Source: Bacillota bacterium | GTDB lineage: Bacteria > Bacillota > Clostridia > Lachnospirales > Lachnospiraceae | Direction of reading: 5' to 3' | Assembly: GCA_023418475.1 (NCBI GenBank) | Contig: JAEZZO010000052.1 | Location: 1-64,000 of the forward strand | DNA length: 64,000 nt | In this document: positions 8,171 through 17,021 of the stretch, in pieces | How the letters are laid out: each line of letters starts with the position of its first letter | How positions within the stretch are numbered: the stretch's first letter is position 1 | Position numbers and translations under genes: made by a program | The notes under the pieces: model-generated | Told to the model about the DNA's origin: nothing | The model's database searches: none | The model's input: the letters and a program-made list of their open reading frames with translations, nothing else

Positions 8171-9646
8171 ATGAAGGTATGTATGATTGCAGAAGGTTGT
8201 TATCCGTATTCTGTAGGTGGTGTATCCAGTTGGATACATTCAATGATAAAATTATTTCCGGGAATCGAGTTTTGCCTTGTTACAATTGTTGCCGATCGGA
8301 GTAACAGCGGTAAATTTGTATATGAGCTGCCAGAGAACTTAACAGAGGTCCATGAGGTCTATTTACAGGATGTGGACTGGATCGGAAACAAGAAAAAAAA
8401 TAGAAAGAGGATACGCTTAAAGAAGCAGGAAGTGGATGCTCTCCGTAGTTTGGTAATTGGAGAGGATGTAGATTGGCTCAGAGTATTTGCGATTTTTAAC
8501 AGGAAGAATATTACAATTAATACATTATTGATGAGCCCTCAATTTTTAGAAATTGCAAAGGACTACTACAGACTACGGTATCCGGATATTAATTTCTCGG
8601 ATTTTGTGTGGACCCTTCGTTCCATTTACCTGCCGCTTTTCTTTGCATTAAAATGTGTACCGCCAAAGGCAGATATCTATCATTGTTCCGCCACCGGATA
8701 TGCGGGTATAGTCGGTAGTAAGGCACTCACGATCTATCCGAATGCAAAGCTCCTAATCAGTGAGCATGGGATTTATACGCGTGAGCGTGAGGAAGAAATT
8801 ATCAAAGCAAAATGGGTCCAGGGAATTTATAAAACCATCTGGATTGAACAGTTTTATAAGATGTCCAAGTGTGCCTATTATTTTGCCGATCTAGTAACCT
8901 CTCTATTTGAGCAAGCCCGGATCTATCAGGTTGATATTGGTTGTCCGGCTGAGAAAGCGATTGTTACACCGAATGGTATCCATGTGGAAAAGTTTGCTGA
9001 TATTCCCTTGAAGGATCCAAACGACACCTTCATTAATGTTGGTGCAATACTTCGTGTGACACCGATTAAAGATGTAAAGACCATGATTAATGCATTTCAT
9101 TATGCGCAGGAGAAGCAGCCAAAGCTTAAACTTTGGATTATGGGTCCTGATGATGAGGATCCGGAGTATGCTCAGGACTGTAAAAACCTGGTTGAGGCAA
9201 TCCATGCCGAGAACATTGTATTTACAGGACGAATTAATACGCAGGAGTATATCGGTAAGATGGATATGACGATACTTACTAGTATCAGCGAAGGGCAGCC
9301 GCTTACAATTCTTGAGGGTTTTGCGGCAAAGAAACCCTGTATTGCAACAAATGTCGGGAATTGCTATGGTCTGATTTACGGGGAGAATGATACCTATGGG
9401 GATGCTGGAATTGTGGTACGGGTTATGAACATTGCCGAGATAGCAGGAGCCATATTAAAGCTGGCAGGTAATCCACGGCTGGTAAGACAAATGGGCGAGA
9501 ATGGATATCAACGGCTTATGCATAAATACAAAAGTATTTATATGGAAGAAACCTACAGAAAGATTTATAAGACACTTGCACAAATGAGTGGCGTTGCCTA
9601 TATGGAGGAGACACATACCTTAAGGGAAGAAAGTAAACAAAAATAA
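8171..9646 (+). CDS. pelF: PelF-type GT4 glycosyltransferase
   Basis: 491 residues, cytosolic GT-B enzyme. The N-terminus (EGCYPYSVGGVSSWIHSMI) matches the PelF hallmark of a Gly-rich loop followed by SSW. The C-terminal domain has the GT4 EX7E motif at Glu374 and Glu382 (EGQPLTILE). PelF uses a UDP-hexosamine, probably UDP-GalNAc, to extend Pel on the inner face of the membrane. The ribosome site GAGGAATG lies just before ATG. It is followed by pelG after 19 bases, the usual PelF-PelG pairing. Length is normal for the family. The Pel-family assignment is firm; the exact sugar used in this organism is inference. Confidence 0.9.
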   Translation: MKVCMIAEGCYPYSVGGVSSWIHSMIKLFPGIEFCLVTIVADRSNSGKFVYELPENLTEVHEVYLQDVDWIGNKKKNRKRIRLKKQEVDALRSLVIGEDVDWLRVFAIFNRKNITINTLLMSPQFLEIAKDYYRLRYPDINFSDFVWTLRSIYLPLFFALKCVPPKADIYHCSATGYAGIVGSKALTIYPNAKLLISEHGIYTREREEEIIKAKWVQGIYKTIWIEQFYKMSKCAYYFADLVTSLFEQARIYQVDIGCPAEKAIVTPNGIHVEKFADIPLKDPNDTFINVGAILRVTPIKDVKTMINAFHYAQEKQPKLKLWIMGPDDEDPEYAQDCKNLVEAIHAENIVFTGRINTQEYIGKMDMTILTSISEGQPLTILEGFAAKKPCIATNVGNCYGLIYGENDTYGDAGIVVRVMNIAEIAGAILKLAGNPRLVRQMGENGYQRLMHKYKSIYMEETYRKIYKTLAQMSGVAYMEETHTLREESKQK

Positions 9647-9665
9647 AAGGAAGGAGGGCTTTGAC

Positions 9666-11129
9666 ATGGCTGGAATAGGTATTCAATTGACCAAAATATT
9701 TGATAAGCATACGGTGACGTCTTCCCTTTATGGAATAGGCTTCAGTATTATGTATACAATCGCTCCGATGCTTATCGTAGTTGGTTGTCTGCTCGGAATG
9801 TATGAGATATTGGGCTTTGACATGGTGGAATATGTGGACCGGGAGATTTTTTCCTGCAGCCTTTTATATATATTTATTTTTTCCTTACTGTCGTCTGCTC
9901 CGTTTAACACGGTATTATCGAAGTATCAGACAGATAAGATTTATGAACAGCGGTATGAGGATATTAAGCCTTGTATTTTTGTCGGGACAATTGTTAATCT
10001 TTCGTTTTCTTCCATGCTTGCCATTCCGTTTTATATTTACGAAGTTGTTGTCGGGAAGGTAGAGGTTTATTATGTATTTACAACCTATATGGTTTATCTG
10101 GGATTGACACTTACCTTTTCTACTATGATTTATAATTCTATTTTGAAGCAGTATAAGAAGATTTCCTTATATTTTTTATACTCGATGCTACTGGCCTTTT
10201 TTCTTTCCCTGTTTTTTCACTTTATTCTGAATTACTCTGTTCCTTACAGCATGCTGCTTTCCTTGGCAATTGGTTTTCTGCTGATTGGCTCGTTAGAGCT
10301 TGCCAATATATTACGGTATTTTCCCGGAAACAGCCGGAGATACAAGGAGGTGCTGCAATACTTTGTAAAGTACTGGAAACTTATTGCCTCGAATTTCTTA
10401 TATACACTGGGTTTATTTGCGCATAATTTTGTGTTTTGGGGACAGCCCTCCCATATGATAGTGCGTGATACTTATGTCTGTAATCAGCCCTATGATATGG
10501 CATCCTGTCTGGCTATGATTACCAGTATTTCTGCAAGTGTTTTATTTGTCTCCAGAGTAGAAATGCATTTTCATGAAAGATATAAGGAATATACGGACTG
10601 TGTAATAGGCGGAAAATTGGATAGTATCGAAAGAGCGAAAAAGAGAATGTTCCGGGGACTGTCCTCCCAGATCTTTTCGCTGGTGCATATGCAGTTTATT
10701 GTTACAATTGTAATCTTCCTGCTAGCCATTGTAATACTACCGATTGTCGGTTTCTCGGGTATGATTATGGAGATATACCCTCAACTGGCCGTGGGATATT
10801 TTATATCTTATTTGATGTATGCGGAGCTGCTATTTCTATTTTATTATGATGACCTGACGGGAGCGGTGATTAATGGTGCGATTTTTGCAGGAGTGGCACT
10901 AATTGGATCTATTTTCACATCTCATTTATCTGCAATCTGGTATGGGGCAGGCTTCACCGCTGCTTCTTTCCTTGCCTTTACTTATTCTTATTTTAGATTG
11001 AGCTGGATTGAAAAAAATCTGGATTATCATATTTACTGCAGAGGATCTGTTATCAGGCAAGTAAAAGAAGACATTCCTGATTCACAGGTATATAACGTAT
11101 ATAAAAATAATGAAAAAAGTAAAATATAA
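9666..11129 (+). CDS. pelG: PelG-type polysaccharide exporter
   Basis: 487 residues with about twelve hydrophobic segments. It opens with MAGIGIQLTKIFDK, the same MAGIG-x-x-L start seen in PelG of other bacteria. PelG belongs to the MOP flippase superfamily and forms, with PelD, PelE and PelF, the complex that extends and exports the polymer across the cytoplasmic membrane. Strong ribosome site AAGGAGGG before ATG. No PelB or PelC outer-membrane genes are present, as expected for a monoderm. Its cytosolic C-terminal tail is Lys/Asn-rich. Confidence 0.9.
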   Translation: MAGIGIQLTKIFDKHTVTSSLYGIGFSIMYTIAPMLIVVGCLLGMYEILGFDMVEYVDREIFSCSLLYIFIFSLLSSAPFNTVLSKYQTDKIYEQRYEDIKPCIFVGTIVNLSFSSMLAIPFYIYEVVVGKVEVYYVFTTYMVYLGLTLTFSTMIYNSILKQYKKISLYFLYSMLLAFFLSLFFHFILNYSVPYSMLLSLAIGFLLIGSLELANILRYFPGNSRRYKEVLQYFVKYWKLIASNFLYTLGLFAHNFVFWGQPSHMIVRDTYVCNQPYDMASCLAMITSISASVLFVSRVEMHFHERYKEYTDCVIGGKLDSIERAKKRMFRGLSSQIFSLVHMQFIVTIVIFLLAIVILPIVGFSGMIMEIYPQLAVGYFISYLMYAELLFLFYYDDLTGAVINGAIFAGVALIGSIFTSHLSAIWYGAGFTAASFLAFTYSYFRLSWIEKNLDYHIYCRGSVIRQVKEDIPDSQVYNVYKNNEKSKI

Positions 11130-11152
11130 TATAAAGTTTAAGGAGGGGTCTT

Positions 11153-11608
11153 ATGTCTATTTCACTTCGGATTTTAGTTTGCTTGACAGGTATGGTGCTG
11201 ATCTATATGGCGAGAAAGGCGAACATTGTCCGGAAAATGACTGAGAGGCAAAGCATTTTCTGGATTATGGCAGGCATTATTATCATCTTATTTGGTTTGA
11301 TTCCGCAGCTGGTCTATTTAACTTCCGATTTGTTCTCTGTGGAATATCCGCCGTCGATCATCTTTGCAATTGCGATTATTCTTGCAACCTATGGAATATT
11401 TAATTGTTATCAGACAAATGCGGAGCTCACGGCCCGCGTTCAGGAGCTGGCAATGCAGGTATCCTTGTTAAATGAAGAGAACAGTCATTTGAAGAAGCTG
11501 ATTGATAACGAGCATGTTATCATTGATGAAATAGTAAGTGAGGCGAATTTAAGAAATGAAGCAAAAACTGCTGTTTATAATCAATACGATGGGGAGGGCT
11601 GGTGCTGA
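11153..11608 (+). CDS. DUF2304 small membrane protein
   Basis: 151 residues. Three membrane helices (about 4-19, 36-57, 68-86) are followed by a coiled-coil tail (about 88-135, including ARVQELAMQVSLLNEENSHL). This is the DUF2304 plan, a family found beside glycosyltransferases in cell-envelope clusters and thought to help localise them. Ribosome site AAGGAGGGG. The last 53 bases overlap the start of the next glycosyltransferase, so the two are translationally coupled. Biochemical role unknown. Confidence 0.75.
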   Translation: MSISLRILVCLTGMVLIYMARKANIVRKMTERQSIFWIMAGIIIILFGLIPQLVYLTSDLFSVEYPPSIIFAIAIILATYGIFNCYQTNAELTARVQELAMQVSLLNEENSHLKKLIDNEHVIIDEIVSEANLRNEAKTAVYNQYDGEGWC

Positions 11609-12788
11609 GACAGCTTTTATTGAGCTTTTGAAAAAGCTTTCTTCTACCGATCGTTATGAGCTATATATGAAGGCTATAATACCTTGCGGAGAGTTGTTTG
11701 ACCGGGTTCCCGAGAAGGTTCATATCCTCAATAAGCACGTCAGTAATCACTCTGTCCTTTCAAAGTCCGGTCACATCAGAATTGCAGCAGTAGTTGCATC
11801 TGCATTTTTTTATCATTTTACCGGATTTAAGCTGCTTGGAAATATGATAAAAAATATAAGAGAACAAAAGAGATCGGGGAAAAAGCTGCAGTACGATAAA
11901 ATGTTGTGGCGGCTTTTGGCAGATGGACGTCCGCCGGACAAAGAAACCTATGATCTTGCGGTATCTTATATTGAAGGTGCCTCCGCGTATTATCTTGCCG
12001 ATAAGGTCCGCGCCCGCCATAAAGCTGCATTTATTCACATTGATTACGAAAAGGCAGGTTATACTATGGATATGGATCAGGATTGCTATCATGCCATGGA
12101 AAAGATTTTCGTAGTATCCGTTGAAGTAGGCAGAAAGTTTTGCGCGGTTTACCCACAATATAAAGATAAAATAAGACTATTCCGCAATTTGCTTGATAAG
12201 GACACCATCTTTAAAAAAGCAGAGGAAGGTGTCGGATTTACGGATGAATTTGATGGTATCCGCCTGCTGACAATCGGCAGGCTGCATTATCAGAAGGGAT
12301 ATGATATTGCCATTGAGGCATTAGCCAGACTACGGGAAGACGGCTACAATGTACGTTGGTATGTCATTGGAGAAGGTATGGAAAGAGCCAGACTTGAAGG
12401 GCTGATCAAGGAGTATAATGTAAGGGATTTCTTTCAATTATTGGGAGTAAGAGAAAATCCATATCCATATCTGAAACAGGCAGATATTTATGTTCATGCC
12501 ACTCGTTTTGAGGGGAAGAGTATCGCAATTGAGGAAGCACAGATACTGGGAAAAGTAATTGTCGCATCAGACTGCACCGGTAATACAGAACAGATTATAC
12601 CAGAATATGATGGTGTTCTTCTCACACTTACCGCAAATAATCTGGCACATGAACTGGAACGGGTCATCGATCATCCGAAACTGCAAAAAGAATTAGCTCT
12701 GCATGTTTTGGAGAAAAAACTGGTATTCCCGGAGGACCTGGAAGGTATGCTGGGGATGATTGAAGAAGGAGATAGTAGTGATTTATGA
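11556..12788 (+). CDS. GT4 family glycosyltransferase
   Basis: 410 residues. The start is supported by the typical N-terminus KLLFIINTMGRAGAETAF, a Rossmann strand and Gly-rich donor loop. The C-terminal domain has GRLHYQKGYD and the EX7E motif within FEGKSIAIEE. No signal peptide; a cytosolic enzyme. It starts inside the DUF2304 gene and overlaps the next GT2 gene by four bases, so the three are coupled. Acceptor and donor cannot be told from sequence. It probably adds a sugar to a lipid-linked intermediate rather than to Pel, which needs only PelF. Confidence 0.85.
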   Translation: MKQKLLFIINTMGRAGAETAFIELLKKLSSTDRYELYMKAIIPCGELFDRVPEKVHILNKHVSNHSVLSKSGHIRIAAVVASAFFYHFTGFKLLGNMIKNIREQKRSGKKLQYDKMLWRLLADGRPPDKETYDLAVSYIEGASAYYLADKVRARHKAAFIHIDYEKAGYTMDMDQDCYHAMEKIFVVSVEVGRKFCAVYPQYKDKIRLFRNLLDKDTIFKKAEEGVGFTDEFDGIRLLTIGRLHYQKGYDIAIEALARLREDGYNVRWYVIGEGMERARLEGLIKEYNVRDFFQLLGVRENPYPYLKQADIYVHATRFEGKSIAIEEAQILGKVIVASDCTGNTEQIIPEYDGVLLTLTANNLAHELERVIDHPKLQKELALHVLEKKLVFPEDLEGMLGMIEEGDSSDL

Positions 12789-13528
12789 ATAAGGTATTGA
12801 TTATTATTCCGGCATTTAATGAAGAAGAAAATATGACAGCTTTATTTGATAAACTATCGTCAGAAAAAATACGAAGTTTTGCGGATATTCTGGTCGTAAA
12901 TGATGCATCCAGTGATCAGACAGGCTTTATCGCTAAGGCCTATGATGTTACACTGGTTACACACGTATTTAATCTGGGTTATGGAGCTGCTCTTCAGGTA
13001 GGATACAAATACGCAGTCCGCCGGGGATATGATTATGTAATCCAGCTGGATGCGGACGGTCAGCATGATATATCTAATATTACGCATATTTACAAGACGT
13101 TAAAGACATCTGACGCACAGGGCAGAACACCCGATATCGTGATTGGCTCGCGCTTTGTGGAAGGTAGTGAAGGGTTTAAAATATCAGGCCTGAAGAAATT
13201 TTCAATCAGCTTGTTTTGCTGGCTGATTAAGCTGGCGACAGGAAAGGTGATAACAGATCCGACATCGGGATTACAGGGTTTAAATCGAAGAGCATTTACA
13301 TACTATTCGAAATTTGGTAACTTTGATAATTCTTATCCGGATGCGAATATGATAATACAAATGCTTTTATTGGGTTATCAGGTAGATGAAACATCATCTG
13401 TTATGCATGAAAGAAAAGCCGGGATTAGCATGCATACAGGGTTATTAAAGCAGATGACTTATATGATGATAATGCCGCTTAGTATCCTCAGCGTAGTAAA
13501 CAGGGTAAAAAGAAAGTTGCAGAAATAA
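12785..13528 (+). CDS. GT2 glycosyltransferase (dolichyl-phosphate-mannose-synthase-like)
   Basis: 247 residues. GT-A fold with the nucleotide-binding start IIPAFNEEENM, VVNDASSDQT, and a DxD metal motif in LDADGQHD. The later DPTSGLQGLNRRAF segment is typical of DPM1-like enzymes that move a sugar onto polyprenyl phosphate. No clear C-terminal membrane helices are present. ATG overlaps the preceding stop. In this setting it could make a lipid-phosphate sugar donor used by the GT-C-like protein encoded at 18491. That link is inference. Confidence 0.85.
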   Translation: MNKVLIIIPAFNEEENMTALFDKLSSEKIRSFADILVVNDASSDQTGFIAKAYDVTLVTHVFNLGYGAALQVGYKYAVRRGYDYVIQLDADGQHDISNITHIYKTLKTSDAQGRTPDIVIGSRFVEGSEGFKISGLKKFSISLFCWLIKLATGKVITDPTSGLQGLNRRAFTYYSKFGNFDNSYPDANMIIQMLLLGYQVDETSSVMHERKAGISMHTGLLKQMTYMMIMPLSILSVVNRVKRKLQK

Positions 13529-13562
13529 TTACTAGATAAGGAAAGAAGGGTATTCGTTCAGG

Positions 13563-14924
13563 ATGCGCAAGAGTAATTTAAAAAAAATAAAATGGATGCC
13601 ACTTCCAAGAAGTGAAAAAGCCGAGGCACTGTATAACCCTTACTGTGGATTATATTCCATCTATCGGTTTTATGCTGACAGTGACTTAATGTTTCCGGAA
13701 GAAATTGAAATTGAAAAGGTTGAGCTAGAGAAGAACCAGCAGATATGTCTCGTAGAGATTAATTTGGTTCATTTTAATGAGAAGCCGATCTCCGAGGAAG
13801 CGCTCTGTATCATAAAAAGGATTTTTCAATATTTCTCCTCAAAAGAAAAGCAGATGATTGTGAGGTTTGTCTATGACTGGGAAGGGAAGGGGATATTAAA
13901 CGAACCAAAAGATGCTATTATTATTGAAAGGCATATGGAACAATTGTCATTCTTGCTGAAGGAATACGGTAATAGTATTTATATTTTACAGGGACTATTT
14001 ATCGGCAGCTGGGGGGAGATGCATAATTCACGTTATTTAAGTGAGCGGCATATGACACGCCTTGCAAAGCAGCTGTATGCTTGTTCCGCTGAGAACACCC
14101 AGATTGCTCTGCGCTGCCCTAGTTTTTGGAGAATGGTATTTAAGACGGACCAGCCACTGGATGCTTCAACAGCATATATCAATATTCAAAAAGCTAGATT
14201 CGCTCTGTTCAACGATGGAATGATGGCTTCGGAGACTGATTTTGGCACCTATGGTAATATACTGGCCAGGGAAGCGACAACCCATAGTGATAAGTGGGTC
14301 AGACAGGATGAATTGGATTTTCAGAATGAGCTATGCAAGTATGTAACAAATGGTGGTGAGGTAATCAATGAATGTCCCTATAATGATATTGCACCAGCAA
14401 TAGAAACATTAAGAAAAATGAGAGTCTCTTACCTGCATTGCATCTATGATGAGAAAGTAATTGATAAGTGGAAAGCTTGTAAATCCGGCATAAATAATGC
14501 AGTATGGAAGGATAAATCAGGATTTGATTATATAGCCGCTCATCTTGGTTACCGTTTCCGGATAGAGGATGCAAGTGTGTCGCTAAGCAGTGATAAGAAC
14601 GGCAGCCTGAGGATCTTGCTTAAGATCAGTAATATAGGCTTCTCTCCCTGTTACCATAAGTTTGAAGTTAAAATAGTCATACGTACCGCATCTTTTTCAG
14701 AAATCTACGAGTATGGCATTGATACGGATACCCGAATGTGGATGCCACAGGAGAAAGTAGAGCTAGAAAGTATAGTGCCGATAGAAGAGATGGAACAAAA
14801 AAACTATATATTATGTTTTGGCATCTTTGATCCCCGTTCGCAGCATCCGATTCAAATTGCAAATACATTCTCAACAGCAGATCATTCGGGCAATTATAAT
14901 CTCGGTAATTTTATATTTGAATAA
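13563..14924 (+). CDS. DUF4874/DUF4832 domain protein
   Basis: 453 residues. The N-terminal half looks like the TIM-barrel DUF4874 (YNPYCGLYSIYRF near residue 22, then IVRFVYDWEGKG, and GLFIGSWGEMHNSRY with likely catalytic acids). The C-terminal half resembles the beta-rich DUF4832. Proteins of this kind are glycosidase-like and usually exported, but here no signal peptide is visible. A cytosolic enzyme, a carbohydrate-binding partner, or non-classical export are all possible. It lies in the middle of the glycan gene block, 34 bases after the GT2 gene. Confidence 0.65.
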   Translation: MRKSNLKKIKWMPLPRSEKAEALYNPYCGLYSIYRFYADSDLMFPEEIEIEKVELEKNQQICLVEINLVHFNEKPISEEALCIIKRIFQYFSSKEKQMIVRFVYDWEGKGILNEPKDAIIIERHMEQLSFLLKEYGNSIYILQGLFIGSWGEMHNSRYLSERHMTRLAKQLYACSAENTQIALRCPSFWRMVFKTDQPLDASTAYINIQKARFALFNDGMMASETDFGTYGNILAREATTHSDKWVRQDELDFQNELCKYVTNGGEVINECPYNDIAPAIETLRKMRVSYLHCIYDEKVIDKWKACKSGINNAVWKDKSGFDYIAAHLGYRFRIEDASVSLSSDKNGSLRILLKISNIGFSPCYHKFEVKIVIRTASFSEIYEYGIDTDTRMWMPQEKVELESIVPIEEMEQKNYILCFGIFDPRSQHPIQIANTFSTADHSGNYNLGNFIFE

Positions 14925-15059
14925 TGGAATCAACAGTAATTATAATCCGGAAAAACCGATTATTATATGAATGAGCAGGTTATCAACAGAATATTTTTTA
15001 GATATTATACAGGGTAGTTGTGCTGACGCCAAAATGATTATCGGCAGAATGGAGTGAGA

Positions 15060-17012
15060 ATGGCAGAATTATTGCTCAATGTAGTATTAATTGCAAAAAA
15101 GAATACATCTTTAAGCTTTTTACGTGCGCTGAACAGTATTTTAGAGCAGACTTACTCACCGGTAAAAGTAATGGTAGTAGATGCCAATGAGCCAAATAGT
15201 ATGTACAGTTTAGGCTTGCAGGAGGATTTAACTGCTTTTCCGGAGGTGGAATATCTGCAGCTGGAACAGTCCTTTTCGAATACACAGATTAGAAATTACA
15301 TACTGAAGAAAGCAGAAGGGGAGTATATAGCATTTGTCAACTGCTACGACAGATGGGATCTGGTAAAGGCTTTCTTACAGATTGATCAGCTGAAGGCAGA
15401 TCAAATGGCGGGTGCTTCCTGCAGCAATGGAGTACTGCTCGATGATAGAGTGACAGGAATGCCGGCCGGGCCATTAATGGAAAATATAACCTTTGACTCA
15501 TCAAGTTGGATTTTGGAAAATCCCGCGAGGATGTCCTCCCAGGTAATCTACCGATTGGAAGCGATAAAGGAAGCTGGGGGCTTTGATGAATGTTTCGAAA
15601 ACTTCAGTGACGGCGATATGCTGATTCGGCTAAATAAACAGAATAAGGTTCTGGTTATGCCGGTTTCTTTATGTGAATGTCATATTTCTCCTGATCAGGA
15701 GGATTATGATTTTCAGTGCTTTCGTGATGGTCAGAATATTCTAAGCAGATACCGGGCAAACTTTCTGAAAAATAAACGTATGACACTGGCATTCTATCAA
15801 AAGATGTTTTATTTGGCAAAAATAAATTATCTATGGCTAAACTGCTGTGGATACATCTTACTATATATAATAAAATCACCTGGTCATTCGCTTTGGCTGA
15901 TTGTAAAGAGCATTCTTCGAGGAATACATTATCTGTTTAAATGGATTAGTCGAGAATTCTCTTTAAGGAAGACTGTGAGGAGAATTCATAAGGATAGCCG
16001 TTTGATCCGATCCGGGAAATTGCATAAAATAAAACAAACAACAGCAAAACAGTTGGTGGATGAGGAGGACAGGAAGCCTGTCAGTTTTTCCTCTGCCCGT
16101 CAGTATAATGAGCAGAGAACCCTGGATTTTGTATTGGATCATAAGCTTACAAGTATTATCATCCCCAAATATGTAACCAATATTAAACAGAAAATGTTCT
16201 ATGGCTGTGATCAGTTGATTTCTATAGAAATCCCAAACACGGTAACAGAGATTGAAGCACATGCATTTCAGAATTGTAGAAATTTGCGTTATATAACCTT
16301 CGAGGATGGAAGCCGTCTTGAAAAAATCGGAGCTTATGCCTTTGCAGGCTGCAGTGCGCTGGAGGTTATCACTTTGCCGGCCACTCTTGTGAAAATAGGC
16401 AGGTATGCATTTTTTGAGTGCTCATCCTTAACACAGCTGTTATTTACTTATATGCGTCACGGAGTGGAAAAAACAAATAATATTTTCCCGACAACGATAT
16501 CTACAATACCTTGCTGTGCCTTTGCAGGCTGTACTAATCTGGTAACCGTGGAATTCGGAGATAACAGTATGTTAAAAACCGTGGAAAGCGGAGCTTTTAT
16601 GGGTTGCCAGAGAATGCAGAAAATTCTTCTGACGGGCAGATTGAGAACACTTGGAAGCTATGCCTTTGCATATTGCACAGAGCTGGAGATAATTGCAATT
16701 CCTCAGATTGATACCCTGGAGAGTATTGGGAAATGTGCCTTTCTGTGTTGTGAAGCGCTAGTCTACTTTCAATTTCCCAGTCAACTTAAGCGAATTAACA
16801 TACGTACTTTTTATGGATGTTCCAGTATTAAATCTGTGAAAATTCCTAAAAAAGTTCTTGCTATTAACCATCAGGCATTTGCGAAATGTACCTCGCTTGC
16901 AAGTGCCGTGATTTTAACCGGTGATGTCGCCATCTCGCCGTCAGCTTTTGAAAAGCAGACGAAGCTTCAGATACAGGAAGGCGAGGATAAGAATTTATCA
17001 TCCGGAGGATAG
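15060..17012 (+). CDS. GT2 glycosyltransferase fused to BspA-type leucine-rich repeats
   Basis: 650 residues from ATG 15060, which has GGAG five bases upstream; a GTG at 15054 lies within that site and is less likely. Residues 1 to about 230 are a GT2 domain (VVLIAKKNTSLSFLRALNSI, VMVVDANE, FVNCYDRWD in the place of DxD). One or two hydrophobic segments follow (about 250-300). Residues about 360-640 contain at least eight LRR_5 repeats of the pattern I-x-x-x-A-F-x-x-C-x-x-L (FAGCSALEVITLP, FECSSLTQLLF). LRR_5 repeats are normally found on secreted surface proteins, so the fusion to a glycosyltransferase is uncommon. No signal peptide is seen. The repeat part may dock partners or the glycan acceptor. 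Confidence 0.8.
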   Translation: MAELLLNVVLIAKKNTSLSFLRALNSILEQTYSPVKVMVVDANEPNSMYSLGLQEDLTAFPEVEYLQLEQSFSNTQIRNYILKKAEGEYIAFVNCYDRWDLVKAFLQIDQLKADQMAGASCSNGVLLDDRVTGMPAGPLMENITFDSSSWILENPARMSSQVIYRLEAIKEAGGFDECFENFSDGDMLIRLNKQNKVLVMPVSLCECHISPDQEDYDFQCFRDGQNILSRYRANFLKNKRMTLAFYQKMFYLAKINYLWLNCCGYILLYIIKSPGHSLWLIVKSILRGIHYLFKWISREFSLRKTVRRIHKDSRLIRSGKLHKIKQTTAKQLVDEEDRKPVSFSSARQYNEQRTLDFVLDHKLTSIIIPKYVTNIKQKMFYGCDQLISIEIPNTVTEIEAHAFQNCRNLRYITFEDGSRLEKIGAYAFAGCSALEVITLPATLVKIGRYAFFECSSLTQLLFTYMRHGVEKTNNIFPTTISTIPCCAFAGCTNLVTVEFGDNSMLKTVESGAFMGCQRMQKILLTGRLRTLGSYAFAYCTELEIIAIPQIDTLESIGKCAFLCCEALVYFQFPSQLKRINIRTFYGCSSIKSVKIPKKVLAINHQAFAKCTSLASAVILTGDVAISPSAFEKQTKLQIQEGEDKNLSSGG

Positions 17013-17021
17013 GATAAAAAA

